A DNA stretch of 26,422 bases from CAZCZU01 sp964503475 (GCA_964503475.1 CAZCZU010000036.1:1-26422); one strand, 5' to 3'; numbered from the stretch's first letter, positions 14,126-23,560 are shown. Translations and numbers: made by a program. The notes: generated by a model not told the origin, from the sequence alone.

Positions 14126-16876
14126 TCAGTCGGCACCAAGCAGGGCGTTGTAGGTTGCCCGTACCCGGTGCATTGTCTCTTTCAGCTCCGCCACGCTCTT
14201 GATCGGGGCGTGACGGCGCAGCGTCTCCCATTCCGGCATGCCATCGTCGGCCGGTAGCCGTCCGATCGAGGCCCACAAATGCACGCGCAGTGCGTTTTCC
14301 ATGCGTCGGTATGCCAGGAAGGTGTCGCTCAGCCAGGTGGCGGCCTCGTGCCAGGGGCCGGGCGCCGCCTCGGGCAGGTTGCCGAGGATGCGCACGGTGT
14401 TGGTTTCGCTGCCGCCGAAGGCGAGGCGTGCATACTGCGCAAGGAATTCGATATCGACAAGAGCTCCCGGATCCTGTTTCAGGTTGATCTGCTCGGCACT
14501 CCTGCTGGCCAGGTGCTCAACCATGCGGGCGCGCATCTCCCTGACCTCGGTTGCCAGCAGGGCCGGATCGCGTGGCCTGGCCAGCACCTCATCGATCACC
14601 TGCATCACCTGGGCACAGGCTTCTTCAGGGCCGGCGACACAGCGGGCGCGACACAGAGCCTGGTGTTCCCACGTCTGTGCCTCGTGTTGCTGGTAGTCGG
14701 TAAAGCCGTTCAGTGTGGTGACCAGTACACCGGATGCGCCCGAGGGGCGCAGGCGGGCATCGAAATGAAATCCGGCCCCGAATGGCGGCGCCGTGGTCAG
14801 GTGCTGGATCACGCGCCGGCCGACGCGCTGCGACCATTCGCGCATGCTTTTGCCCTTCGGGCCTTCCGTGGCCGGATCGGGATGGGTGAGAATAAAGACC
14901 ATGTCGAGGTCCGAGACCAGCCCCATGGTGCGTGAGCCGTGCTTACCGAGCGCCAGGGCAACAAACGGGAATGTCGCATCCAGATTGAACTGGTGCAGTG
15001 CCAGCCGGATGGCGGCCTGGGTCGTGAGGTCGGCCGTGGTTGCCAGCCAGCTACCGATGTGTAACGGGTCGGCATCATCATGGGATGCCACTTCGACAGC
15101 TGCGGTCAGGCGGGTCTGGTCGACCAGGCGACCGAGGTCGGCCAGGAAGGCCTCTTCACCCAATGCGTCCGGGTCGAGTCCGGCCAGTTGGCGATGAATC
15201 ATGTCGATGCGTTCGGTGCCCTGTCCGGGCTCCAGGGCCCACTCCAGCCAGGCGGGGTTGGCCGCAATATGGGTGGCGATGTACTGGCTGGCCGAGAGCA
15301 TGTCCGCCAGCCAGCGGGTGACGCCCTCGTTGGTCGCCAGCAGATCGATCCAGGTGGCACGACCGGCAATGTTCTGGATGATGCGGGCCAGCTCTTCGGC
15401 GGCATGCACGGCATTGGCATCGCCCTGCCAGCGGTGCATGCAGAAGCTGATGATGCGCTCCACCTCATTGCGGCTACGCTCGGGCAGCAGGCCACGATCC
15501 AGGTGGCCGCGGATGGCGGCCAGGGCAGCTTCAATGCGCGGATGTTCGGAGGCGTCGATGCCGCCCAGCTCCCTCTCCATCTGTTGCGGGGAGAGCTCCA
15601 GCCAGGCGACATGGTCGCCGCCGCCCTCCACCTCGGCAAACTGGCGGTCGAACAGCTCGTGCACAAAGGCCGCATGCGCCTGCATGGCTGTCATGATGTC
15701 CGGCTGCTGCAGGGCGGCTGAAAGATAGGCTTCAAATTGGTCCGGCAGGCTGTGGGTCTGTTTGCCCTGCTGCGCCTGTACGGCATGTTCGATTCGGCGC
15801 CAGAAGCGGTAGGCATCGTGCAGTTGTTCGGCATCCCTTGTGTCGATGATGCCGGCTTCCGCCAGGGCGGCCGCCGCCTGCATGCTCGGGCGCAGGCGCA
15901 GGGCCTCATTGCGGCCGCCATGCAGCAGCTGTAGCGACTGGATGAAAAACTCGATTTCGCGGATGCCGCCATGCCCCTTCTTGACGTTGAAACCCGCATC
16001 AAGGCTTGATTCGCCTCCCTGGGCATCGATGCGCCGCTTCATGGCAGCCAGTGCCTGCACGGTGGTGTAATCGAGATAGCGGCGGTATATAAAGGGGCTG
16101 ATCCCCTCGATGAACGCCTGCCCCAGCGCGGCATCGCCGGCGACCGGTCTCGCCTTGAGCAGCATGGCGCGTTCCCATGTCTGGCCGTATTCGTGGTAGT
16201 GGTCGAGGGTGGCGGCAAGGCTCAGGGCGATCGGGGCCCCGTCGCCGCCTGGGCGCAGGCGCATATCGACCGGCCAGCAGATGCCCCATGCGGTATGCTC
16301 GGACATCAGCCGGATCAGCATGCGTGCGAGCTGCCCATAGTATTCGCCGGCGGCAAGCGGCCGTCGGCCATCCGAGGCCGCTCCCTGCGGCGCATCCCAG
16401 ATGAAGAGCAGGTCCACATCCGATCCGAAGTTGAGCTCCGAGCCGCCCAGTTTGCCAAGTCCGATGATGGCGAACTTCCCATCCGGGAGGCGTCCGTGGC
16501 GCGGCGCAATCAGCTCAACGGCCATCTCCAGGGCGGCCTGCAGCAGTGCATCGGCCCATAGGGCCAGATGACGGGCCGATGCCTCGATATCGTTTTGCAG
16601 ACCCAGCTCCCACCAGAGGATATGACGCATGCCATGTGCTCTTGCCTGACGCAGCAGGCGCTGGCATTCGGCTGTATCCGCAGGCCGTTCGGAAGGCACC
16701 CAGGGCGCCGAGGCATCGGGCAGCAGGGGGGCGCCGTTGAGCAGCTCCGAAAGCCTGGCATCGCTGGTATTTGCCATGAGCGATGAAAAATAGGGTGATA
16801 TTTCAAGTAGTTGACCGATGCGTTCGCGGTGTTCGGGAGCCAGACGCTCGACGGATGCCAGCAGTGTTTCACTCAT
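14126..16876 (-). CDS. glnE: Bifunctional glutamine synthetase adenylyltransferase/deadenylase
   Basis: A 916-residue protein, slightly shorter than E. coli GlnE (946). Two nucleotidyltransferase domains are visible. The N-terminal one has GLGKLGGSELNFGSDVDLLF (139-158) and performs deadenylylation. The C-terminal one has ALGKHGSRTMGLVSDLDMVF (642-661) and performs adenylylation. Each carries the D-x-D metal pair, and each is followed by its helical regulatory domain (GHGGIREIEFF at 301-311; LKQDPGALVDIEFLAQ near 805-820). Known: it adds or removes AMP on glutamine synthetase in response to PII and glutamine. The ATG at 16876 is divergent from mlaF with an 86-bp spacer. Confidence 0.97.
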   Translation of the reverse strand: MSETLLASVERLAPEHRERIGQLLEISPYFSSLMANTSDARLSELLNGAPLLPDASAPWVPSERPADTAECQRLLRQARAHGMRHILWWELGLQNDIEASARHLALWADALLQAALEMAVELIAPRHGRLPDGKFAIIGLGKLGGSELNFGSDVDLLFIWDAPQGAASDGRRPLAAGEYYGQLARMLIRLMSEHTAWGICWPVDMRLRPGGDGAPIALSLAATLDHYHEYGQTWERAMLLKARPVAGDAALGQAFIEGISPFIYRRYLDYTTVQALAAMKRRIDAQGGESSLDAGFNVKKGHGGIREIEFFIQSLQLLHGGRNEALRLRPSMQAAAALAEAGIIDTRDAEQLHDAYRFWRRIEHAVQAQQGKQTHSLPDQFEAYLSAALQQPDIMTAMQAHAAFVHELFDRQFAEVEGGGDHVAWLELSPQQMERELGGIDASEHPRIEAALAAIRGHLDRGLLPERSRNEVERIISFCMHRWQGDANAVHAAEELARIIQNIAGRATWIDLLATNEGVTRWLADMLSASQYIATHIAANPAWLEWALEPGQGTERIDMIHRQLAGLDPDALGEEAFLADLGRLVDQTRLTAAVEVASHDDADPLHIGSWLATTADLTTQAAIRLALHQFNLDATFPFVALALGKHGSRTMGLVSDLDMVFILTHPDPATEGPKGKSMREWSQRVGRRVIQHLTTAPPFGAGFHFDARLRPSGASGVLVTTLNGFTDYQQHEAQTWEHQALCRARCVAGPEEACAQVMQVIDEVLARPRDPALLATEVREMRARMVEHLASRSAEQINLKQDPGALVDIEFLAQYARLAFGGSETNTVRILGNLPEAAPGPWHEAATWLSDTFLAYRRMENALRVHLWASIGRLPADDGMPEWETLRRHAPIKSVAELKETMHRVRATYNALLGAD

Positions 16877-16962
16877 GCAGGCAGACTACCGGAACGAATA
16901 AAGGCGTGCATCAGGACATGGAATCTTGCGCCGATGGAAATTGCTGGCAGCCTGCGACTGCA

Positions 16963-17769
16963 ATGATTCGTACCGAGAAACTGACCCGCCGATTCGGAGA
17001 TACCGTTGCCCTGGACGGGGTCGACATCCATATCCAGGAGCAGGCGACGACCGTTATTATGGGGGGCTCCGGCTCCGGCAAGACGACGCTGCTGCGTCTG
17101 CTGGCTGCACTCGAACAGCCGACGTCGGGGCATGTCTGGTTCGAGGACGAGGATATTGCCCACATCAAACGCAAGCGTCTTTATCAGCTGCGTTCGCACA
17201 TGGGCATGGTGTTCCAGTATTCCGCCCTGCTCAACTCGCTCAATGTCTACGATAATGTCGCTTTCCCGCTGCATGAGCATACCGATCTCGACGAGTCGGT
17301 GATCCGTACGATGGTGACGATGAAGCTGGAGCAGGTGGGCTTGCGCGGTTTCGAGCACCTGATGCCCTCCGAGCTCTCCGGCGGCATGGCCAAGCGCGTG
17401 GCCTTTGCCCGGGCCCTGTCCATGGATCCGAAGGTGGTCTTTTTTGATGAGCCGACCTCGGGGCTGGATCCGATCTCGGCCGGTGTCGTCTCGACCCTGA
17501 TTCATGACCTTTCCAAAAAGACCCACATGACCTCGATCGTGGTGACGCATGATGTGCATGCGGGCCTGGCCATTGCCGATCACGTGATCCTGCTCTGGCA
17601 GGGCAAGGTGATTGCCGAGGGTGGCCCGGATGCGATTCGCCAGAGTACGGATGAGCGCGTACAGCAGTTCATCGAAGGGCGTCCCGACGGGCCGATTCCC
17701 TTCTCGCGCAGCAAGACCTCCTATGTCGACGATCTGCTGCACAAGCCCGGCACGGTGAGGATGTCATGA
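16963..17769 (+). CDS. mlaF: Phospholipid ABC transporter ATP-binding protein MlaF
   Basis: A 268-residue ABC ATPase. Walker A is GGSGSGKTT (34-42), Q-loop FQYSALLNSLNVYDNVAFPL is near 84-103, signature LSGGM is at 138-142, Walker B VVFFDEP is at 158-164, and an H-loop VVTHD follows. The Q-loop region and C-terminal DGPIPFSRS resemble MlaF (Ttg2A) closely. The start is uncertain: ATG 16963 begins right at the domain, while ATG 16918 would add 15 residues; neither has a good ribosome site. It energises the MlaFE(B)D inner-membrane complex that moves phospholipids between inner and outer membranes. First gene of mlaFED-C, overlapping mlaE by 4 bp (ATGA). Confidence 0.94.
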   Translation: MIRTEKLTRRFGDTVALDGVDIHIQEQATTVIMGGSGSGKTTLLRLLAALEQPTSGHVWFEDEDIAHIKRKRLYQLRSHMGMVFQYSALLNSLNVYDNVAFPLHEHTDLDESVIRTMVTMKLEQVGLRGFEHLMPSELSGGMAKRVAFARALSMDPKVVFFDEPTSGLDPISAGVVSTLIHDLSKKTHMTSIVVTHDVHAGLAIADHVILLWQGKVIAEGGPDAIRQSTDERVQQFIEGRPDGPIPFSRSKTSYVDDLLHKPGTVRMS

Positions 17770-18557
17770 GCAACGGCACAGCTGTGGTTCCGAATTTTTT
17801 CGGCAAGCTCGGGCGCGGGTTCCTGCGCATGATCGAATGGCTGGGCGATGCCGCGACGCTGAGTGCATCTTCCCTGGCCCTGATCTTTACCCGTCCGTGG
17901 CAGGGGCGGCAGTTCGTGCTGCAGATGTTCGCCCTGGGCGTCGGCTCCTTTGTCATTATTGCCATTACCGGCGCCTTCACCGGCATGGTGTTGTCGCTGC
18001 AGGGCTACTACACGCTGACCAAGTTCGGCTCCGAATCGCTGCTCGGCTCGGCCGTGGCGCTGTCGGTTATCCGCGAGCTGGGGCCTGTGCTGGGGGCTTT
18101 GATGTTGATTGGCCGGGCCGGATCGAGCATTACGGCCGAGATCGGTATCATGCGGGTCACCGAACAGCTTGATGCGCTGGAGATGATGGCGGTCAATCCG
18201 CGTGCGCGCATTATCCTGCCACGTATCGTGGCCACGACGCTGTCGCTGCCGCTGCTGGTGTCGATGTTCGACGTGATCGCGCTGGGCTCCGGCTATGTGA
18301 TCGGTGTCGATCTGCTGGGTGTGAATCCGGGCGCCTTCGTGGCCGAGATGTCCTCGAAGGTGGAGCCTGCCAACCTCTATGCCGGCTGGAGTAAGGCCCT
18401 TGCTTTCGGCCTGCTGGTTGGCGTGATCTGTACCTACATGGGCTACCGCGCCACGCCGACGACGGAGGGCGTGGCCAAGGCAACCACCCAGGCCGTGGTG
18501 ATCGGTTCGGTCAGCGTGTTGGTGGTTGACTACATTATGACTTCGTTTTTCCTGTAA
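17766..18557 (+). CDS. mlaE: Phospholipid ABC transporter permease MlaE
   Basis: A 263-residue permease of the MlaE/Ttg2B family. An amphipathic N-terminal helix (about 10-40) precedes roughly five membrane segments. The conserved block is SVIRELGPVLGALMLIGRAGSSITAEIG (about 100-127), followed by EQLDALEMMAVNP. Known: two MlaE copies form the lipid-binding cavity of the complex. It is coupled to mlaF by ATGA overlap and lies 9 bp before mlaD. Confidence 0.96.
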   Translation: MSNGTAVVPNFFGKLGRGFLRMIEWLGDAATLSASSLALIFTRPWQGRQFVLQMFALGVGSFVIIAITGAFTGMVLSLQGYYTLTKFGSESLLGSAVALSVIRELGPVLGALMLIGRAGSSITAEIGIMRVTEQLDALEMMAVNPRARIILPRIVATTLSLPLLVSMFDVIALGSGYVIGVDLLGVNPGAFVAEMSSKVEPANLYAGWSKALAFGLLVGVICTYMGYRATPTTEGVAKATTQAVVIGSVSVLVVDYIMTSFFL

Positions 18558-18566
18558 GGGGCTGGT

Positions 18567-19016
18567 ATGCAACAGTATCGACGCATCGAGATTACCGTGG
18601 GCGTTTTCGTCTTCCTGGGCATTATCGCAACCTCCTGGCTGGCGGTGAAGATCGGCCAGATCGGCGGCCTGGGGCAGGATGGTTACCACATCACGGCGGT
18701 GTTTACCGATGCCGGCGGCGTGCGCGAGGGCAGTGACGTGATGATGGCCGGCGTGGTCATCGGACGGGTCTCCGGTGTGGCGCTGAAGAACAATGAGAAG
18801 GCCAAGGTGACGCTGCAGATCAACAACGGGGTCGAACTCTCCAGTGACGCCATCGCTTCGGTGCGCACCAAGGGTATCATCGGCGAGCGCTATATCCGGG
18901 TGACCCAGGGTGCCGATACCGATCTGCTGAAAGAGGGCGATGAGGTCGAGGAGACCGAGCCGGCGATCAATATCGAGGACCTGGTCAGCAAATATATCTT
19001 CAATACGCAGGAGTAA
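18567..19016 (+). CDS. mlaD: MCE-domain phospholipid-binding protein MlaD
   Basis: A 149-residue protein with one N-terminal membrane anchor (about 10-29) and a single MCE domain (about 40-116, containing DAGGVREGSDVMMAGVVIG and IIGERYIRV). It ends in a short helical tail (INIEDLVSKYIF). Known: MlaD forms a hexameric ring with a hydrophobic pore on the periplasmic face, passing lipid between MlaE and MlaC. It is shorter than E. coli MlaD (183), mainly in the C-terminal tail. Ribosome site AAGGGG (18557-18562). Confidence 0.95.
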   Translation: MQQYRRIEITVGVFVFLGIIATSWLAVKIGQIGGLGQDGYHITAVFTDAGGVREGSDVMMAGVVIGRVSGVALKNNEKAKVTLQINNGVELSSDAIASVRTKGIIGERYIRVTQGADTDLLKEGDEVEETEPAINIEDLVSKYIFNTQE

Positions 19017-19097
19017 TGATTGCTCCTGCCTGTTCAGTTTCGCTTCATCTAGGCTGAATAGGCTGGCTATCCAATCAATGGTGATAAGGAGTTACCG

Positions 19098-19715
19098 ATG
19101 GCATTGATGAAAAAGATGCGTAATACGGCGATGGTGCTGCTGGCGATGCTGATCGCCGTGCCGGCATGGGCGCAGGATGATCCCAAGAGCGTGATTGAGA
19201 CGACCGTGAACAGCATCATCGATATTCTGAAGCAGCGCGAAGACAAGTCGAAGCTTACCGAGCAGGACCGCGAGGCGATTCGCGAAGTGGTGCATGGCCG
19301 TTTCGATTACATGGAGATGTCCAAACGCAGCCTGGGGCGTGAATGGCGTTCAGTGAACGAGGCCGATCGCACGAAGTTTGCCGATATCTTCCGCCAGCTA
19401 CTGGAGCGCTCCTACGGCAACCGTCTGGCCGAATACCGCGATCAGCGGGTTGAGTATCAGGATGCCGAGTTCAAGGGCGATAAGGCGCGAGTCAAGACGA
19501 TGGTGATTGATGCCAACAAGCAGACACCGGTCGAGTATCGCCTGCACCAGACACCGACCGGCTGGCAGGTCTACGACATCAAGATCGAAGGCGTCAGCCT
19601 GGTCAGTACCTTCCGTACCGATTTCAGCCAGACCATGGACAGGGAAGGTTTTGCCGGCCTGATGCATACGCTTGAGAAGAAGGTGGCCGACCTTAAAGCG
19701 CAGGATGCGGCCTGA
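19098..19715 (+). CDS. mlaC: Periplasmic phospholipid-binding protein MlaC
   Basis: A 205-residue protein with a signal peptide (cleavage after AWA, about residue 25). The rest matches the MlaC/Ttg2D family, including VHGRFDYMEMSKRSLGREWR, FRQLLERSYGNRLAEY and GWQVYDIKIEGVSLVSTFRTDF. Known: soluble shuttle carrying phospholipid between the outer-membrane MlaA complex and MlaFED. An 81-bp gap with no recognisable hairpin separates it from mlaD, and it has its own strong ribosome site (AAGGAG, 19087-19092). No mlaB (STAS protein) follows it, unlike the E. coli operon. Confidence 0.95.
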   Translation: MALMKKMRNTAMVLLAMLIAVPAWAQDDPKSVIETTVNSIIDILKQREDKSKLTEQDREAIREVVHGRFDYMEMSKRSLGREWRSVNEADRTKFADIFRQLLERSYGNRLAEYRDQRVEYQDAEFKGDKARVKTMVIDANKQTPVEYRLHQTPTGWQVYDIKIEGVSLVSTFRTDFSQTMDREGFAGLMHTLEKKVADLKAQDAA

Positions 19716-19762
19716 GGCACGGCTTTACGTTTGGTGCCAGGTTCGCCTGAGCTGATCAACAC

Positions 19763-22700
19763 ATGATGAAATGTCCCGTTCGTTACGCGCTGACCTTGTG
19801 TCGGCGCGTATTCGTTTTGCTGCTGGCAAGCGTGGTCCTGTTCGGCCTGGCTGTGTGGTGGATGGCGCCGAATATCAACCGCATGCGCCCCGAAATCGAG
19901 CACTACCTGACCGGGGAGATGCAACTGCGCGATCTGTCGCTTGGGCGCCTCTCCTGGAGCTGGGCCTGGAACATCGCGATTCGGGCCGAGCAGTGCAGCT
20001 TCACCAATCAGGATGGTTCGCTGGCAGTGCGTGACACCCAATTGTCCGTCGAAGTTTCCCCCTGGCAGCTACTTTTCGGCACGGTGGAGCCGTACAGGAT
20101 CCACCTGGCACATGGGTACCTGCGACTTGTTCCCGGTCGTTCGTCCGAAAGTGCGGCGGCTTTGTTGCCGGGACGCCTGGTGATGGACGATATGACGATC
20201 GCCTGGCAGGCCGATGGCTATCAGGGTGAATGGCAGCGCTTTGGCATGGATATGGATAGCGGGCGACGCAGCCTGATTGCCCATATGCCGGGTGTGCAGC
20301 TAAAGGTCCGCTGGGATGCGGCCCGCCTGCCGGAGCAGATCGGGCTCGAATTCAGTGATACTGCCTGGCTTCCCAAGTCATTGCAGGGTTATGTCCGGGG
20401 GCAGATTTCCGGAAATCTGCAGGTCAAACGCCTGGGGGTGAAGCGCTGGCGCATTGCTGCCCGGTTCGATGGCGAGGGCGCTGCCTGGCGCTGGCCTGCG
20501 GCATCGTTCTCGCTGCCATATGACACGATGCAGGCGGAGCTGACGCTGCATGCCGGTTCGCAATTGAAGCCGGAGCGAATCGAGCTTGCCTCGCTTCAGT
20601 GGCAGCATGGAAAGGATGCGATTGCACTGAACGGACAGTGGTACGAGGGCAGACTCAACGTGAACGCTACTTCGCCACGGGTGCCGATGCCGTTGATCTG
20701 GAGCTGGCTGCAGGGTTTTGGCGACAGGTCGTGGCGCCAGTGGCTTGGGCGCATGCATCAGGGACAGGCGGAAGATATCAAGGCGCAGTTGCAGCTGCCG
20801 TGGCAGCAGCCGGGGGCCGGGCTGCCGACGGCCGCTGAGCTTGCTGCCATGCAGTACCAGGTTCGCGGGCATGTGGATGGGGCCGATATCGCGCCCGGAC
20901 TGGACGAGGCATTGATCACCGAAGTGCAGGGTGAGGTTGAGCTGGATCAGACGCATTTGCTGGCGACGATCCATCATGCCCGGTTGCCGCATGCGATTGG
21001 AACCGGGGAGGCGACTATTGAGTTGCCGTGGGCGAGTGGCCTGCTGACCGTCAAGGGCGAGGGTCTGGGCGATGCCGGCCGCATGCATCGCTGGCTGGCC
21101 CCGGATGATGCGGCAAAACTGGAATGGGGGGAATCTCCTGCGAAGGTGGTCTTTGAGCTTGAGTGGCAGCCGGAAGAGGCGATGCCCCGCTCGGCAAAGT
21201 TCAAATTGTCGCCGGTTCAGCCATGGCACCTGGCCCCGAATGATGTGCCGCTGGTCGTATCGGGAGGAAGTCTGGGCTGGCAACTGGATGGCGGAATTCG
21301 GGCGGATGCACTGCAGGTACAGGGTGAGCTGACCGAGGGAACCCTCTCGTTTCAGGCGCAACAGGCGGGCGATGCCTCCTGGCTGGTGACGCAGTTGAAG
21401 GTGCACAGTCACGGCGACTTCGCCCGCACGGTGGGCCACTTCCAGCTGCCGATTGCTGACCCGGAGGGAAGCTATGATCTGCAGTTCGATTATCATGGCG
21501 AATGGCAGAGTCGACTTGACCTTTCAAAGGCCGGCTGGAGCAATCTGCTTGGCCAGGCGAAGACGAAGGGCGTGGCCATGCAGATTCAGTCGCAAGGTGG
21601 CTTCGATGCCAAAAACGGCCATCTCGATATCCGACGCATCCATTGCCAGGCCAACGACTTCGTGATGGATGGAAGTGGCGAATTTGGCCCGTTTGGCCTG
21701 AAGGTGAAGTTGAATCGGTTGCAGACACCTGCCTTTGCAGGCTCCGTATCGGTCAGCGCCCCGTTCGGATCCGACCCGTGGGAGATGGATGTGGATGCAT
21801 CCAGGCTGGATCGTAAGGCATTGCCGCAGGCCGATGCCCTGTCCGGCAAGCCGTGGTCGCTTCGGGCCCGCCTCGGGACGTTCAGCTGGGATGATGCCCG
21901 CATGCAGGATGTCTCCATGAGTCTTGCCTCGAAGGCGGACAGCGTCGGCGTATTCAAGGCCTCGGCAGCCGATATCGGTGCGGTTGAGGTGAAGGATATT
22001 TCGGCCGTATTTGCCCTGCCTGGCAAGGGCGAAATCGATCTGCGTCACTTTGGCGCTGCCATGGGGGCGCAGAGGGTGATGCTGTCCGCCTGGCTGACGC
22101 CGAAGCGGGAAGGCGGTATGCGCTGGCGGGGGTTTGCCGAGATGGAGGGCGACTTCGGCCGAACCATGAGCCGGGCCGGTATGTCCGACCTCTTTTCCGG
22201 CGGTCGCATGCGTGCTCTCTTTTCCGGGCAGGGCGAAGTGTTGCGGGATCAGCCGTGGTGGCAGGGGCTGCAAGGGCGGTTGAGGTTGCGTGTGGATGAC
22301 GGCCAGGTACTGACAGGCGGTACCCTGTCCAAATTCCTTTCGGCCATCAGTCTGGCAGATCTTCCCAAGCTCCTGTTCGGGCAGCGCAAGGACCTGCGCA
22401 AGGACGGTTTGTTCTACAAGCGCCTTCAGGTGGAGGCGACGTTGCACGACCAGACCTTCAACATCAAAAAGCTGGCGATGCGGTCGCCAGCCATGGATAT
22501 GGCCGGTCACGGGGTAATGAATCTGGAGACAAGCCATATCGATCTGTTAATGGCAGTGCGCCCGTTCCAGAATCTCGATGCAATGCTGGCCAAGATTCCC
22601 CTGGTGCGCGACCTGATCGGTGGTGCGGCACACAGTATCATGCGCAAGGTGTATCACATGCATGGTCCGGTGACGAATGCCAGGGTCGACGAAACAACTC

Positions 22701-22795
22701 CGGAAGAGGCGGGGCTGGCCTCGCCGGGCCTCGTCGAGAGTCTGTTCCGTATACCGCAATTGTGGTTTGACCAGGAGAAGGACAGCACTCGCTAG
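19763..22795 (+). CDS. AsmA/YhdP-like envelope protein
   Basis: A 1010-residue protein with one N-terminal membrane anchor (about 14-35) and then a long, beta-rich periplasmic region. An AsmA-like C-terminal domain (about 850-975) contains GGTLSKFLSAISLADL, SPAMDMAGHGVMNLETSHID and a final hydrophobic helix (about 935-960). Overall layout and C-terminus resemble YhdP (1266 in E. coli) more than AsmA (617). Known: YhdP, TamB and YdbH are bridge-like proteins carrying phospholipid to the outer membrane. Start ATG 19763 (ATG 19766 is equally possible; no clear ribosome site). It follows mlaC by 47 bp on the same strand, so a lipid-transport gene set is likely. Confidence 0.82.
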   Translation: MMKCPVRYALTLCRRVFVLLLASVVLFGLAVWWMAPNINRMRPEIEHYLTGEMQLRDLSLGRLSWSWAWNIAIRAEQCSFTNQDGSLAVRDTQLSVEVSPWQLLFGTVEPYRIHLAHGYLRLVPGRSSESAAALLPGRLVMDDMTIAWQADGYQGEWQRFGMDMDSGRRSLIAHMPGVQLKVRWDAARLPEQIGLEFSDTAWLPKSLQGYVRGQISGNLQVKRLGVKRWRIAARFDGEGAAWRWPAASFSLPYDTMQAELTLHAGSQLKPERIELASLQWQHGKDAIALNGQWYEGRLNVNATSPRVPMPLIWSWLQGFGDRSWRQWLGRMHQGQAEDIKAQLQLPWQQPGAGLPTAAELAAMQYQVRGHVDGADIAPGLDEALITEVQGEVELDQTHLLATIHHARLPHAIGTGEATIELPWASGLLTVKGEGLGDAGRMHRWLAPDDAAKLEWGESPAKVVFELEWQPEEAMPRSAKFKLSPVQPWHLAPNDVPLVVSGGSLGWQLDGGIRADALQVQGELTEGTLSFQAQQAGDASWLVTQLKVHSHGDFARTVGHFQLPIADPEGSYDLQFDYHGEWQSRLDLSKAGWSNLLGQAKTKGVAMQIQSQGGFDAKNGHLDIRRIHCQANDFVMDGSGEFGPFGLKVKLNRLQTPAFAGSVSVSAPFGSDPWEMDVDASRLDRKALPQADALSGKPWSLRARLGTFSWDDARMQDVSMSLASKADSVGVFKASAADIGAVEVKDISAVFALPGKGEIDLRHFGAAMGAQRVMLSAWLTPKREGGMRWRGFAEMEGDFGRTMSRAGMSDLFSGGRMRALFSGQGEVLRDQPWWQGLQGRLRLRVDDGQVLTGGTLSKFLSAISLADLPKLLFGQRKDLRKDGLFYKRLQVEATLHDQTFNIKKLAMRSPAMDMAGHGVMNLETSHIDLLMAVRPFQNLDAMLAKIPLVRDLIGGAAHSIMRKVYHMHGPVTNARVDETTPEEAGLASPGLVESLFRIPQLWFDQEKDSTR

Positions 22796-22797
22796 CA

Positions 22798-22825
22798 TTG
22801 GAAAACAGCCGCGTGCTTCTATAAT
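22798..22825 (+). promoter_or_regulatory. Sigma-70-type promoter for dnaQ
   Basis: TTGGAA (22798-22803) lies 16 bp before a perfect TATAAT (22820-22825). The -10 box ends 6 bp before the dnaQ ATG at 22832, so transcription would start at or next to the initiation codon. The only nearby purine patch (GGCGG) is too close to the ATG to act as a ribosome site. This suggests a leaderless mRNA. Confidence 0.6.
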
Positions 22826-22831
22826 GGCGGC

Positions 22832-23560
22832 ATGCGATTGATCATGCTTGATACCGAAACCACGGGACTCTCTCCGCAGAACGGTGATCGCATGGTGGAG
22901 ATCGGTGCTATCGAGGTCTGCCAGAGACGGGTTAGCGAACGCAATTTTCATCACTACATCAATCCCGGCCGCCCGATTCCGGCCGAAGTGGTGCGGATTC
23001 ATGGTATCGATGATGCAAAGGTAAAGGATTGTCCGTCATTCGCCGAAATCGCACCGCAGTTCCTCGAATTTATCCGGGATGCCACGCTGGTGATTCACAA
23101 CGCGGCGTTCGACCTTGGATTTATCATGCACGAGTTGTTCGAGGCCGGCCTGCCGGGTATCGAAGCGGTGCCTGTCATCGATACGCTCGAAGTGGCGCGC
23201 AAGCGACATCCCCAGCAACGCAATACCCTTGACGCCCTTTGCGATCGGTATGATATCGAGCGTGGCCATCGTACGCTGCATGGTGCCCTTCTCGATTCCG
23301 AATTGCTGGCAGAGGTCTACCTGGCCCTGACCGGCGGGCGCCAGTTCTCGCTGGATACCGGCATTCAGGCGAAACCTGCCTCCAGTTTTGTGCGACTGCC
23401 GTCGAGCAGTCGCAGCCGGGATGAAAAAGCGGAGACGGCAGCCATCATGCGTCGCTCTTCTCCTGCCTTGTCGGCAGAAGATCTGGCGGCACACGCAGCG
23501 ATGATGGCCCGCATCGACAAGGAGAGTGGTGGAGAAGCCATTTGGAGTGAGGCATCATGA
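22832..23560 (+). CDS. dnaQ: DNA polymerase III epsilon subunit (3'-5' proofreading exonuclease)
   Basis: A 242-residue protein, almost the same length as E. coli DnaQ (243). DEDDh exonuclease residues are all present: D7 and E9 in DTETTG, D94 in HNAAFDLGF, and H150 and D155 in HGALLDSELLAEVY. A flexible Ser/Arg-rich linker (about 180-205) leads to a C-terminal helix that in E. coli binds the polymerase alpha subunit. It proofreads replication errors. It overlaps the phosphatase gene by 4 bp (ATGA). Confidence 0.95.
   Translation: MRLIMLDTETTGLSPQNGDRMVEIGAIEVCQRRVSERNFHHYINPGRPIPAEVVRIHGIDDAKVKDCPSFAEIAPQFLEFIRDATLVIHNAAFDLGFIMHELFEAGLPGIEAVPVIDTLEVARKRHPQQRNTLDALCDRYDIERGHRTLHGALLDSELLAEVYLALTGGRQFSLDTGIQAKPASSFVRLPSSSRSRDEKAETAAIMRRSSPALSAEDLAAHAAMMARIDKESGGEAIWSEAS

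Noticed and set aside
16873..17742. 289-codon minus-strand open frame across mlaF
   Set aside because: It is antisense to a gene with complete ABC motifs, has His/Gln-rich composition typical of shadow frames in GC-rich DNA, and no recognisable domain.
17721..18689. 322-codon minus-strand open frame across mlaE
   Set aside because: Antisense to a clear MlaE; the translation is His/Gln/Arg-rich with no domain and no ribosome site.
20378..21496. 372-codon minus-strand open frame across the AsmA-like gene
   Set aside because: A shadow of codon bias in the long plus-strand gene, which has a membrane anchor and AsmA-like C-terminus.
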